In this document: positions 8,478 through 17,177 of the stretch, piece by piece | How the letters are laid out: each line of letters opens with the position of its first letter | How positions within the stretch are numbered: the stretch's first letter is position 1 | Origin: Saprospirales bacterium GYS_P2D | GTDB taxonomy: Bacteria; Bacteroidota; Bacteroidia; Chitinophagales; Saprospiraceae | DNA: 64,000 nucleotides | Reading direction: 5' to 3' | NCBI GenBank assembly: GCA_009833045.1 | Contig: WUUP01000003.1 | Span: 248,001-312,000, forward strand | Notes under the pieces: generated by a model | Seen by the model: only the letters and a program-made list of their open reading frames with translations | Databases searched by the model: none | What the model was told of the DNA's origin: nothing | Program-made: the position numbers and the translations under genes

Positions 8478-9824
8478 ATGAAATACATTTTACTATTCTT
8501 CATACTCTGTTATACCGCATCCATAGTAGCGCAGACCACACTGTATCCAGATGATTTAGTGATTGAACTCGACTCTTTACCAGGAGATATCGATGATACG
8601 CAGGGTGCCAAGGGATTTCTATTTTATAATGGCAATAAGAATGCACTCAGAGGCGGAATGGTCATATTGGATGGAGAAGGAGCATCTTTTAAACCAGAAG
8701 ATCGACCCTATAAATCTCTTTCTACTGTACCCTTTTATGATGAAGATCAATTAGGGTTAGGCTCAATAGCTTATGGCATCAATGTCGCAGCTACCTCTTT
8801 TAATTCTGTCGCATTCGGATATAACAGTTCTGCTCAGAGACAAGGAGCTGTAGCTATGGGTAATGAGTCAATGGCAAATGGCGTCAACTCCGTAGCACTA
8901 AGTGGAGGCAGGACCTATGGTGAGGAGAGCTTTGCGTATGGCATGTTCTCTGAATCTAAAGGGACTGCTTCTTGGGCTGGAGGGGGAGCATCAGCTATAG
9001 GAGATATCAGCTTTGCACATGGCTCTTCTAATTGCTCTAAGGCTCACCTCTCTACTACTTTTGGCCTCAGTAATCAGACTAATGCATTCGGAGGATTCAC
9101 GGTAGGCACGACCAATGATACACTCTATGCACCCCAAGATTCATTGAATAATCAAACAGCATTATTTGTGATCGGAAATGGCTACTTCGAGGATACGCTT
9201 GATTTCGAAAATCCAATATTTGTCTCTAATCATGATAAGTTTACTACCTCTAAAACAAACATTCCGACTTTTGGAGGTATCCTGCATCGCAGAAATGCAC
9301 TGGAGGTATACTATGATGGACGGACTATATTCAAACCGGTGGATTCAGAAAACACACTCATCGTAGATAAAATAAAAGATACGGGTGAATACTACGAATC
9401 AGTCCTCAAGCCTTCCATAGCCGATAGGGGCTATATAGGTACTGAGACTTTCCCATTCTTCAGGACTTACTCCAAGGAGGTCTATGTAGATGCTGACCCA
9501 GCTAACTATATGACCTATTCGGATCAACGATTGAAAACCAATATTGCTACTCTCCAACACGCAATGTCGCTTATCTCAGCACTTCATCCAGTAAGCTACA
9601 CTAACAAGGATGATGACAGCCAAAAGCTGATTTATGGCCTAATAGCACAAGAAGTAGAAGCAGTCATTCCTGAGATAGTCAAGACTGGAGCTAACGATAT
9701 CAAAGCCGTAGGATACCAAGCACTCATACCCATTCTCATCAAAGGGATGCAAGAACAACAAGAACTCATCGAGACTCAAGCAGCACAAATAGAAGAGCTA
9801 CAAATGATTATCAGAGACAAATAA
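8478..9824 (+). CDS. exported trimeric-adhesin-like protein: YadA-type head plus S74 chaperone domain
   Basis: A 448-residue protein with a signal peptide (MKYILLFFILCYTASIVAQ). Residues about 95-200 carry short repeats such as AYGINVAATSFNSVAFGYNS and GAVAMGNESMANGVNSVAL, like the left-handed roll of YadA-type trimeric autotransporter heads. The C-terminus (SDQRLKTNIATLQH onward, then YGLIAQEVEAVIPEIVK and a coiled coil) is an S74 chaperone, not a YadA membrane anchor. It follows its sister gene by 7 bp, in one operon. It is probably a trimeric surface or secreted fibre. The ligand is unknown. Confidence 0.85.
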   Translation: MKYILLFFILCYTASIVAQTTLYPDDLVIELDSLPGDIDDTQGAKGFLFYNGNKNALRGGMVILDGEGASFKPEDRPYKSLSTVPFYDEDQLGLGSIAYGINVAATSFNSVAFGYNSSAQRQGAVAMGNESMANGVNSVALSGGRTYGEESFAYGMFSESKGTASWAGGGASAIGDISFAHGSSNCSKAHLSTTFGLSNQTNAFGGFTVGTTNDTLYAPQDSLNNQTALFVIGNGYFEDTLDFENPIFVSNHDKFTTSKTNIPTFGGILHRRNALEVYYDGRTIFKPVDSENTLIVDKIKDTGEYYESVLKPSIADRGYIGTETFPFFRTYSKEVYVDADPANYMTYSDQRLKTNIATLQHAMSLISALHPVSYTNKDDDSQKLIYGLIAQEVEAVIPEIVKTGANDIKAVGYQALIPILIKGMQEQQELIETQAAQIEELQMIIRDK

Positions 9825-9830
9825 ATAATG

Positions 9831-12665
9831 TTAAAAAGGATCGCTACTCCCCACCTCACTGGGGCTGATACCGAATCGCTCTTTGAATTTAGTAGTGAAA
9901 TACGAATGACTATCGATACCGATCTCGTAGCGCACTTCATTGACTGTGCTATATCGTCGACTTTTTAATAGATCATATGCTTTCAGGAGACGTAGCTCCA
10001 GGATGAACTCCACTGGTGTGAGGCCAGTGGATTTTTTCAGTTTACGTCCCAGCTGTCGAGTGCTATAGTTCAGATCAGCTGCGAGCTCATTGACTCGATA
10101 GCTCGAGTCTGAGAGATGCTCGATGACCAATGATTTTGCCCTCTTGACCAAATCCTCCTCTGGCGATAGTTCTACTTCGACCTCTTCAGCACGAGCGATT
10201 TTATTCTTCAGCAAGCTATAGACTCTGGCACGGTACTCATCGGCTGAAAATGGCTTAGTGATGTAGTCATCGATACCCAGCTGAAAAGCATCTAACTTAT
10301 CCTCCTCCATCGCTCTCGCCGTAAGCATGATGAAAGGGATATTGCGCCAGGCCACATGCTTATTGACCTCAGCTCTAAATGTCATTCCATCCATCTCAGG
10401 CATCATGATATCTGATGATATGAGATCATATCTCTCTTGCTTTAACCAGCTCAGCGCTTCTCGACCGTTGAGCGCTACTCGACAGTCATATTGAGGCGAC
10501 AGTAGGCTTTTAAGATAAGTAGACATGTCAGGATTGTCTTCTACTATGAGGATCTTAGGGCGAGCTCCCTCTATCTGTAGAGGAGGGATGAGCTCCAGTA
10601 TTGAGCTCGCCTCAGACTCGTCTATGGATATGCTCTTCACAGTCACCTGCTCTACTGGCAAGACTATCGAAAACATACTACCCTTGCCTACTCTACTCTC
10701 CACCTTGATAACACCTCCTAAAAGCTCGCAGAGCTCCTTGACAAAAGCTAAACCGATACCTGTCCCTGCGGACTGCAGCGTCACTGAGGATTGATAGTAT
10801 CGATCGAATATATGATCTATTTCATCTTGAGGAATGCCTAATCCTGTATCTATGATTCGAATACTTAGTTGGCTTTCTTTTTCGAGCAGCGATCTATCCA
10901 TCTCGAGGGTAATACTATCCCCGCTTTCGCTGTATTTGATAGCATTGGATATTAGATTATTAAGGATTTTTTCAAGCTTAGGGACATCTACATGTATCCC
11001 AAAATCATCAGGCAGGTCGACATCCAAAGATTGAGAAATTCCTCTGCTCTCTGCCAACGAAGAGAAGGAAAAGAAGACTCTCTGGATAAAAGTAGAAAGG
11101 TGAAGATCACTTTTCTCCACTTTTAGTTTACCATTATCAAGTTTAGCCAGATCCATGATCTCATCAGTGAGGGATACCAGCCGCTTGCTGTTTTTGATGG
11201 CCATATCGATATCATTCTGCAGATCGACATTTTTGACTTTTTTACGAGCGTCCTGCAGCGGTGCTAATACCAGCGACAGGGGTGTCCTCAGTTCGTGATT
11301 GATGTTGTTAAAGAAGTCAGTTTTAGCCTTAGTCAGCGCAGCGAGATCGTCGGCCCTATCTCGCTCCCGCTGTAGTGCCAGTTCCTTTTCTCGTTCTTTT
11401 CGTTTTACTCTTTGGCTGTAGCCAAAGAAAATAGATCCTAATAAAGTTAATCCACCGACAGCTCCACCGATCAACAAACGCTGAGTCCCTTGTTGTTTTT
11501 CGATAGTCAGCTGCTGCTGAGCCAGTTCGGCTTCTTTCTTTTCGGTTTCGTATTTAGCATTTGCCTCGGCGACCTGTTCTTCCAGATTTTGACGATAGCG
11601 GGCTTCTGCCAATGTGTAGGAAGAATCCAAAAATGAGAAAGCCAAATCGTGATTTCTTTTTTTATGATAGAGGTAGGCTAACTGGCGGCGATATAACTCC
11701 TCTGAATAGTCATACTCCGCAGGCCGACTCATGAGAATAGCATAATAATGAATCGCCGAGTCCACATCTATCTCTCTGTAGGCCTCAGCTATTGACTTCA
11801 TCAATCTATCACTCAATGCTGACTCTCCGATCTCGTCTGCTATATGTTGTGCTTTTTTGGCCATCCATATCGCTGAGTCAGGTTGATTGACATACCAAGT
11901 GTAATAGGTAGACGCCGCATTGTATGCATAGGCGGATATCCGCTTGAGATCATGCTCCTCAGCTATGGTTATGGCTCTGTCGACATAGCTCTTGATGATA
12001 GCTATACTGTCATGGGCTATTGATAGATTGATACAAAGTTTAGCTACTTGATCGTGGTAGTCGAGCTCATCTGCTATGGATAGCGCCTTTTCAAATTGGG
12101 CTATGGATTCAGCGGTATTACCCAGACCTATATGATGCCTACCCAGTTCATTTAATATGCTCAATTGCGTATCCAGATAGCCTTTTCGCTCAGCGATATC
12201 GTTAGCACGATTGAGCGTAAGCAGAGCTTCTTTTTGCTCGCCCTGTCGAGATTGGATCACTCCGAGTTCCCTTAGGCAGCCCACATATGTAGTCGAATCC
12301 CCAGACCGCCCTGCAAACGAGAGGCATTTTTCAACGGCTATGCGAGTAGAGTCATTCTCACTTCTCTTAGCATAGACCTCTGCTAATGCGCTCCAAGCTT
12401 GACCATGAAGTCTCCCCTTGTCACTTACCGTCTGCGAATGCACCAAAGCTTGCTCTGCATATGACTGGGCTAAAGCTATGTCGTCGGATATACTCAGAGA
12501 GTAAAGCTCCAGATACCATCTGGCCTGAGTAGAATCTTCATCAGAGCCTGCTATCAGACTCATCAGACTATCATGAGTGGCAGTCTGAAATGCCCAGAGC
12601 TGAGCACTCATAAACAAGAAAGTAGTCGCTAAAAGCAGTTTATTTTTTGGTGTAGAAAAAACCAT
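9831..12665 (-). CDS. hybrid sensor histidine kinase / response regulator with AraC output domain
   Basis: A 944-residue one-protein two-component system. Order: signal peptide (about 1-25), TPR sensor (about 30-350), coiled coil, transmembrane helix (about 398-417), HisKA with phospho-His457 in NHELRTPLS, HATPase (NLISNAIKYS, DTGLGIP, GTGIGLAFVK), receiver with Asp752 in SSDIMMPEMDG and Lys in TKPFSA, and a C-terminal AraC/XylS double HTH (about 830-944). The sensor is periplasmic and the output cytoplasmic. It converges on the S74-fibre operon, ending 6 bp from it. Targets are unknown; such proteins often control nearby surface or polysaccharide genes. The signal sensed cannot be inferred. 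Confidence 0.93.
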   Translation of the reverse strand: MVFSTPKNKLLLATTFLFMSAQLWAFQTATHDSLMSLIAGSDEDSTQARWYLELYSLSISDDIALAQSYAEQALVHSQTVSDKGRLHGQAWSALAEVYAKRSENDSTRIAVEKCLSFAGRSGDSTTYVGCLRELGVIQSRQGEQKEALLTLNRANDIAERKGYLDTQLSILNELGRHHIGLGNTAESIAQFEKALSIADELDYHDQVAKLCINLSIAHDSIAIIKSYVDRAITIAEEHDLKRISAYAYNAASTYYTWYVNQPDSAIWMAKKAQHIADEIGESALSDRLMKSIAEAYREIDVDSAIHYYAILMSRPAEYDYSEELYRRQLAYLYHKKRNHDLAFSFLDSSYTLAEARYRQNLEEQVAEANAKYETEKKEAELAQQQLTIEKQQGTQRLLIGGAVGGLTLLGSIFFGYSQRVKRKEREKELALQRERDRADDLAALTKAKTDFFNNINHELRTPLSLVLAPLQDARKKVKNVDLQNDIDMAIKNSKRLVSLTDEIMDLAKLDNGKLKVEKSDLHLSTFIQRVFFSFSSLAESRGISQSLDVDLPDDFGIHVDVPKLEKILNNLISNAIKYSESGDSITLEMDRSLLEKESQLSIRIIDTGLGIPQDEIDHIFDRYYQSSVTLQSAGTGIGLAFVKELCELLGGVIKVESRVGKGSMFSIVLPVEQVTVKSISIDESEASSILELIPPLQIEGARPKILIVEDNPDMSTYLKSLLSPQYDCRVALNGREALSWLKQERYDLISSDIMMPEMDGMTFRAEVNKHVAWRNIPFIMLTARAMEEDKLDAFQLGIDDYITKPFSADEYRARVYSLLKNKIARAEEVEVELSPEEDLVKRAKSLVIEHLSDSSYRVNELAADLNYSTRQLGRKLKKSTGLTPVEFILELRLLKAYDLLKSRRYSTVNEVRYEIGIDSHSYFTTKFKERFGISPSEVGSSDPF

Positions 12666-12788
12666 GATACTCGCTACGTCTTAATGAAAGAATAGGCCCA
12701 TCAATGCAATGCAGCCTTAAGGTAGCGAACCGAACAAAAATGAAAAAGAAAAGGGATAAAAATCAAAGATATCAGTGTTGCAAATCTC

Positions 12789-14693
12789 TTACCTCGCCAC
12801 CAAGATAGTTCCCGTATACTCCTCCTCTATCAGCTGATCAAACTCTAAATAGCTGACACGCAGCACGTAGGGATAAGTACCAGAATTGACCAGCTGCCCA
12901 TTGACAAAGCCATCCCAACTGGCAGACGGATCGGGAGAACTGTAGAGCTGTCCACCCCAGCGATCATAGACACTCAGATGATACTCTATGAATGGACAAT
13001 TACTGGCTGCAGCGAAAAGTCGATTATCTCCATTACCATTGATACTCATGATATTGGGTAGGTAGACATTGCAGTCAACGCAGGCAGATTCATTGATCTG
13101 TATCTGATCGGAGGCAGTGAGGCATTCATTAGTCACGGTGACACTGTAGAGTCCCATCTCGCCTACCGTCAGGGTCGGCTCTATCGAGGCATCCGACCAC
13201 TCATACTCTACGGCATTCACTGTAGTCGCATCAAGCACGATTACATCGCCTGTACAGAAGAAAGTATCTCGGCCCAGATCAAAGTCAAGTGGCAGATCTT
13301 TGAACTCGACATCGACCTCAGCACTACCTAAGTCTCCACATGCATCAGATACTGTTAGTGTGTAAACTTCTGTGGTACTCACGGATAAGGTCGGTGAGCT
13401 GCTACCGTTAGACCACTCATAGCTGAGATCACCGCTCAATCCTGGATCTAATAGGTAGGAATCACCCAAACAAAGCGAGGTGTCTGGACCCAAATCAATA
13501 TTGATGTCTCGATCATTGAGGATGGTGACATCTATAGATGCCGATAGCTCAGCGCAGTCATTACTTATGCTGACCATGTAGACTCCTGATGTAGTGATCG
13601 TCTTGACTGGCTCGTCAGTATTATCAGACCATCTATACTGATCAGCCTGAGGATCGGTGACGTCTAATGTCACAGACGGCAGATCACATATCAATGTATC
13701 CATCGGCAGACCAATCTCCTGTAATGGATCTACTGTCACCAAAAAGTCATGATAGTAGGCCATTTCCAAGACATTGCCACACAAGTCGGCGATACTTAGC
13801 AGGCCATCACCCTCTATCGTCAAGCGATAATCATTAATCGGAAGGAGATCTTCTATAGTCAGGGTGAACTCTTTGGAGGATACCGCTCCTACCTCACACT
13901 CCATGGAGCTCATCGATATTGGATGGCTATTCCCTTCGAAATCAGTGAGGCTGAAGTTGGCATTAGCTATGGTGCTGCACTGTATATTTTCGTTGAAGGT
14001 AATCTCGATAATTTCCGGAGAGCAGCCCATATCTGCATCCATAGTCACAGACCGGACCTCAGGCGCTACATCATCTATGATCCCTATATCTCCAGAATAG
14101 CCAAAGTCAATGGTGTAGCCGGCATTAGAAGTAGACCAATTAGCTACTATCAGCGCATAGGTATTGCCAGCCTGTACGGGAATCAGATCATTCAATGGAC
14201 TAAAGCCGTTTGCGAGATTTACTATAGAGCTTCTACATCCACCACCTTGGATGTTGAAATTTGACTGTCCAGTCGCACCCGTCAGACCGTTACAACTTGG
14301 CGTTTCTCCGGGGGCACTACCCGCTGCATTACAACTAACTAAAAGCGAAGGATCTCTCCGAATATCTTCACATCTGGCATTTGTCAGGTTATAAAGTGCC
14401 CAGTCATAGTCATCAGTTGCATTATCAGGAGTGATCAAGAAGCCAAAATCACCCGTTTTATTAACTGTGAAAGTATACCAGATAGATCGTTCATCATTTT
14501 GCATACATGAGATGTCATTGTCTATCTCATTATCATATAGACCAGAACCATCTCTGACTATGGTCTCTGTGTATACCTGCTCACAGACCGATATCGCTCC
14601 CAGACAGTCCTGTATAGTCGGAGCCTGAGCAACAAGATATAGCCCAAGCGTACTGCCGACAAATAAAAGTAAGGTGCTAATAAGGTATCTCAT
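12789..14693 (-). CDS. secreted surface protein with type-B (gliding-motility-associated) T9SS sorting domain
   Basis: A 634-residue exported protein. After a signal peptide (MRYLISTLLLFVGSTLGLYLVAQ) comes a domain rich in paired cysteines and aspartates (about 25-210), then a bacterial Ig-like region (about 215-320), and three similar beta-sandwich modules of about 85 residues, each with a W/S-D-x-S and Y-x-V pattern. The C-terminal 90 residues (NIMSINGNGDN, YDRWGGQLY, WDGFVNGQLVNSGTYPY) are the CHU/gliding-motility C-terminal domain used for type IX secretion and surface attachment. The ligand or role is unknown. Confidence 0.85.
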   Translation of the reverse strand: MRYLISTLLLFVGSTLGLYLVAQAPTIQDCLGAISVCEQVYTETIVRDGSGLYDNEIDNDISCMQNDERSIWYTFTVNKTGDFGFLITPDNATDDYDWALYNLTNARCEDIRRDPSLLVSCNAAGSAPGETPSCNGLTGATGQSNFNIQGGGCRSSIVNLANGFSPLNDLIPVQAGNTYALIVANWSTSNAGYTIDFGYSGDIGIIDDVAPEVRSVTMDADMGCSPEIIEITFNENIQCSTIANANFSLTDFEGNSHPISMSSMECEVGAVSSKEFTLTIEDLLPINDYRLTIEGDGLLSIADLCGNVLEMAYYHDFLVTVDPLQEIGLPMDTLICDLPSVTLDVTDPQADQYRWSDNTDEPVKTITTSGVYMVSISNDCAELSASIDVTILNDRDINIDLGPDTSLCLGDSYLLDPGLSGDLSYEWSNGSSSPTLSVSTTEVYTLTVSDACGDLGSAEVDVEFKDLPLDFDLGRDTFFCTGDVIVLDATTVNAVEYEWSDASIEPTLTVGEMGLYSVTVTNECLTASDQIQINESACVDCNVYLPNIMSINGNGDNRLFAAASNCPFIEYHLSVYDRWGGQLYSSPDPSASWDGFVNGQLVNSGTYPYVLRVSYLEFDQLIEEEYTGTILVAR

Positions 14694-14753
14694 ATTAATA
14701 CTAATCAGTACATCTCGGTCGACGCTTAGTGATAGCGTGCGTTAAACTTTACA

Positions 14754-16352
14754 TCATGCACCTCGAGATCTCAGCAGCTTATAGCGATAAGCATCTCTGA
14801 GGGCCTCCCAGCTGGCATGTATGATATTAGGATCAGCACCCGATGTCCACCAGGTCTCGTCACCATCCGTAGACTTGACTAATACCTGAGTGATCGAATC
14901 TGTGCCCTCTCCTCGATGCAAGATACGTACTTTGTAGTCGACGAGGCGGACAGCCTTGAGCGCAGGAAACTTCTCTCCAAAGGCGATCCTCGCCGCATGA
15001 TCCAGCGCTCCAACAGGACCCACTGACTCGGCGATACTTGCTTTGACGACCTCTTCACCTTTGACTCTAAGCTTTACTACCGCCTCAGAGATATTGCGAT
15101 CCGTATCACGGACCACCTCCGAGATGATACGATAGCTGACCAGCTCAAATATATCTTCGTGACCCAAAAACTCCTTGTGCAATAGCACGAAGAAGCTTGC
15201 ATCAGCATTTTCAAATTCGTGCCCTTCGTTTTCGAGTTCTTTGATTTTTTTGAGGAACGACTTCATCTCCGGCGACTTCTCTGGGATATCGATACCCATC
15301 TTCTTAGCCTTCATGGCGATACTACTGCCTCCCGACATATCTGAGAGAAGGATACGCTGCGTATTACCCACCGTCTCGGGAGTGATATGCTCGTAGCTTC
15401 GTGCCACTTTCTTAGCGGCATTAGCATGAACACCACCTTTATGAGCAAAAGCACTTTTGCCTACGAAAGGTTCTTTCTTCGAGGGTATTTTATTCGCTAC
15501 ATCATCCACCTTATTGGAGAATGACTTGAGGCCAGTCATATTGCAGCCACAGCTGAGCTTGTAGCCGAGCTTGACTGCGAGATTAGGGATGATAGAGGTG
15601 AGATTGGCATTGCCGATCCGCTCGCCATATCCATTCATCGTGCCCTGTACCATAGCTGCACCGGCTTCGATACCAGCGATCGATACTGCTACTCCGAGCC
15701 CGCAGTCATTGTGACAGTGCATACCGATTTTAGCATCTGGTAGCGCAGCCGTCACTTCGCTGACGATACGATCTATTTCTTTTACTTGGCTACCACCATT
15801 CGTATCACAGAGCACGAGGTAGCTCGCTCCACCTGTATGCGCTGCTCGTAGTGTCTGGAGCGCATATTCAGGATTGTCTTTATACCCGTCAAAGAAGTGC
15901 TCCGCATCATAGATCACTTCCTTATCATGAGACTTGAGGTAAGCCACTGATTCTTCGATCATTTTGAGGTTTTCTTCAGCAGTGGTACGGATCACATCTG
16001 TGACGTGGAGCAGCCAAGTCTTCCCGAATATCGTCACTACCGGAGTATCTGCTTCGAGAAGTGTCTGTAGCTGTGGGTCTTCTGAGACAGGGACATTAGC
16101 TCGACGAGTAGAGCCAAAAGCCGTGATCTTAGCATGCCGAAACGATTCATCCCTCACCATAGCGAAAAACTCCATGTCTCGAGGATTGCTCCCGGGCCAT
16201 CCACCCTCTATATAATCGATGCCAAACTGATCCATCTTGTGCGCTAAGATGACCTTCTCAGCAGCAGAAAAGCTGATCCCTTCACCCTGAGTGCCATCTC
16301 TCAGTGTAGTATCATAAATCATCACTTGTCTTCCCATTTTCTCCTTTTTCAT
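14754..16352 (-). CDS. cimA: citramalate synthase (alpha-isopropylmalate synthase family)
   Basis: A 532-residue DRE-TIM metallolyase. It condenses acetyl-CoA and pyruvate to (R)-citramalate, giving a threonine-independent route to 2-ketobutyrate and isoleucine. IYDTTLRDGTQGEGISFS carries the catalytic Arg and metal Asp; GMHCHNDCGLGVA holds the metal-binding HxH; the C-terminal about 130 residues form the LeuA-type regulatory domain. The length and the TQGEG variant fit the archaeal/Bacteroidota CimA group better than LeuA or homocitrate synthase. It is cytoplasmic and stands alone, with no other leucine or isoleucine genes nearby. Confidence 0.9.
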   Translation of the reverse strand: MKKEKMGRQVMIYDTTLRDGTQGEGISFSAAEKVILAHKMDQFGIDYIEGGWPGSNPRDMEFFAMVRDESFRHAKITAFGSTRRANVPVSEDPQLQTLLEADTPVVTIFGKTWLLHVTDVIRTTAEENLKMIEESVAYLKSHDKEVIYDAEHFFDGYKDNPEYALQTLRAAHTGGASYLVLCDTNGGSQVKEIDRIVSEVTAALPDAKIGMHCHNDCGLGVAVSIAGIEAGAAMVQGTMNGYGERIGNANLTSIIPNLAVKLGYKLSCGCNMTGLKSFSNKVDDVANKIPSKKEPFVGKSAFAHKGGVHANAAKKVARSYEHITPETVGNTQRILLSDMSGGSSIAMKAKKMGIDIPEKSPEMKSFLKKIKELENEGHEFENADASFFVLLHKEFLGHEDIFELVSYRIISEVVRDTDRNISEAVVKLRVKGEEVVKASIAESVGPVGALDHAARIAFGEKFPALKAVRLVDYKVRILHRGEGTDSITQVLVKSTDGDETWWTSGADPNIIHASWEALRDAYRYKLLRSRGA

Positions 16353-16490
16353 GACTGACTTATTAAAATGCTCCTGTTTGTGCAGGGATTGACCGACGGG
16401 CGCAAATATCGTAAATACTTAGTTATCCATGGCGGTAGAGTCTGGCGAGCTTAGGTCTTATTTGGCATTATGCATTATATTGGTCAGTCT

Positions 16491-17171
16491 ATGAAGTATG
16501 TGGCACTGATAGCGATATGGGTATGCTGGAGCTGGAGCTCAAATAATACAGTAATAATGGATCTACCTGAGGGATTTTGCTATGTGCAGGATGAGATCCC
16601 TGGTATCCATAGGGAGTTGAGGTATTGGACTTCAGAAAATTTCATTGGGCGTCCGATTGATGGCTATGAGCGACCGGTACCGATACTGACATGTGCGGCG
16701 ACCTATGCCCTATCAGATGTCGAGTCAGAGCTCAATAAGCAGGGACTCGGACTGCTCATCTACGACGGCTATCGCCCTCAGCGAGCAGTAGATCACTTCG
16801 TCAGATGGGCTCGTGACACTCGAGACACCCTACAGAAAAATGCCTACTACCCCGCTGTACCTAAATCTAAACTCTTTGAACAGGGATATATCAGTAGCCG
16901 ATCGGGGCATACTCGTGGCAGCACCGTCGACCTCACGATCATAGAACTGGATACAGAGGAGCCACTGGATATGGGTGGGCCCTATGATTTTTTTGGCGAG
17001 CTCAGCCATCACAGCTATCCTCATATCACGGATGCTCAGAAAGCAAATCGAACACTGCTCAAGTCTACCATGTCAAAACATGGCTTCAGGCCTTACAGCA
17101 AGGAGTGGTGGCATTATACACTTCGAGGAGAGCCCTTTGCTGATCAGTATTTTGATTTCGTCGTAGAGTAA
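16491..17171 (+). CDS. D-alanyl-D-alanine dipeptidase, VanX/DdpX-type (M15D)
   Basis: A 226-residue zinc dipeptidase. The ATG at 16491 is preferred because it begins a hydrophobic export segment (MKYVALIAIWVCWSW); an upstream ATG adds 7 residues. Zinc ligands are His140 and Asp147 in SGHTRGSTVD and His208; Glu205 in KEWWHY is the catalytic base. YDGYRPQRA contains the conserved arginine. It likely cleaves D-Ala-D-Ala in the periplasm to recycle wall peptides. There are no vanH/vanA neighbours, so vancomycin resistance is not implied. It is divergent from citramalate synthase. Confidence 0.9.
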   Translation: MKYVALIAIWVCWSWSSNNTVIMDLPEGFCYVQDEIPGIHRELRYWTSENFIGRPIDGYERPVPILTCAATYALSDVESELNKQGLGLLIYDGYRPQRAVDHFVRWARDTRDTLQKNAYYPAVPKSKLFEQGYISSRSGHTRGSTVDLTIIELDTEEPLDMGGPYDFFGELSHHSYPHITDAQKANRTLLKSTMSKHGFRPYSKEWWHYTLRGEPFADQYFDFVVE

Positions 17172-17177
17172 TCAGTA

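Noticed and set aside
7328-9824. Prophage tail-fibre remnant
   Set aside because: Only the S74 domain is phage-like; both proteins have signal peptides and no phage structural, lysis or integrase genes are nearby.
16491-17171. Vancomycin-resistance cluster
   Set aside because: Only the VanX-type dipeptidase is present; no vanH, vanA-type ligase or vanRS neighbours.
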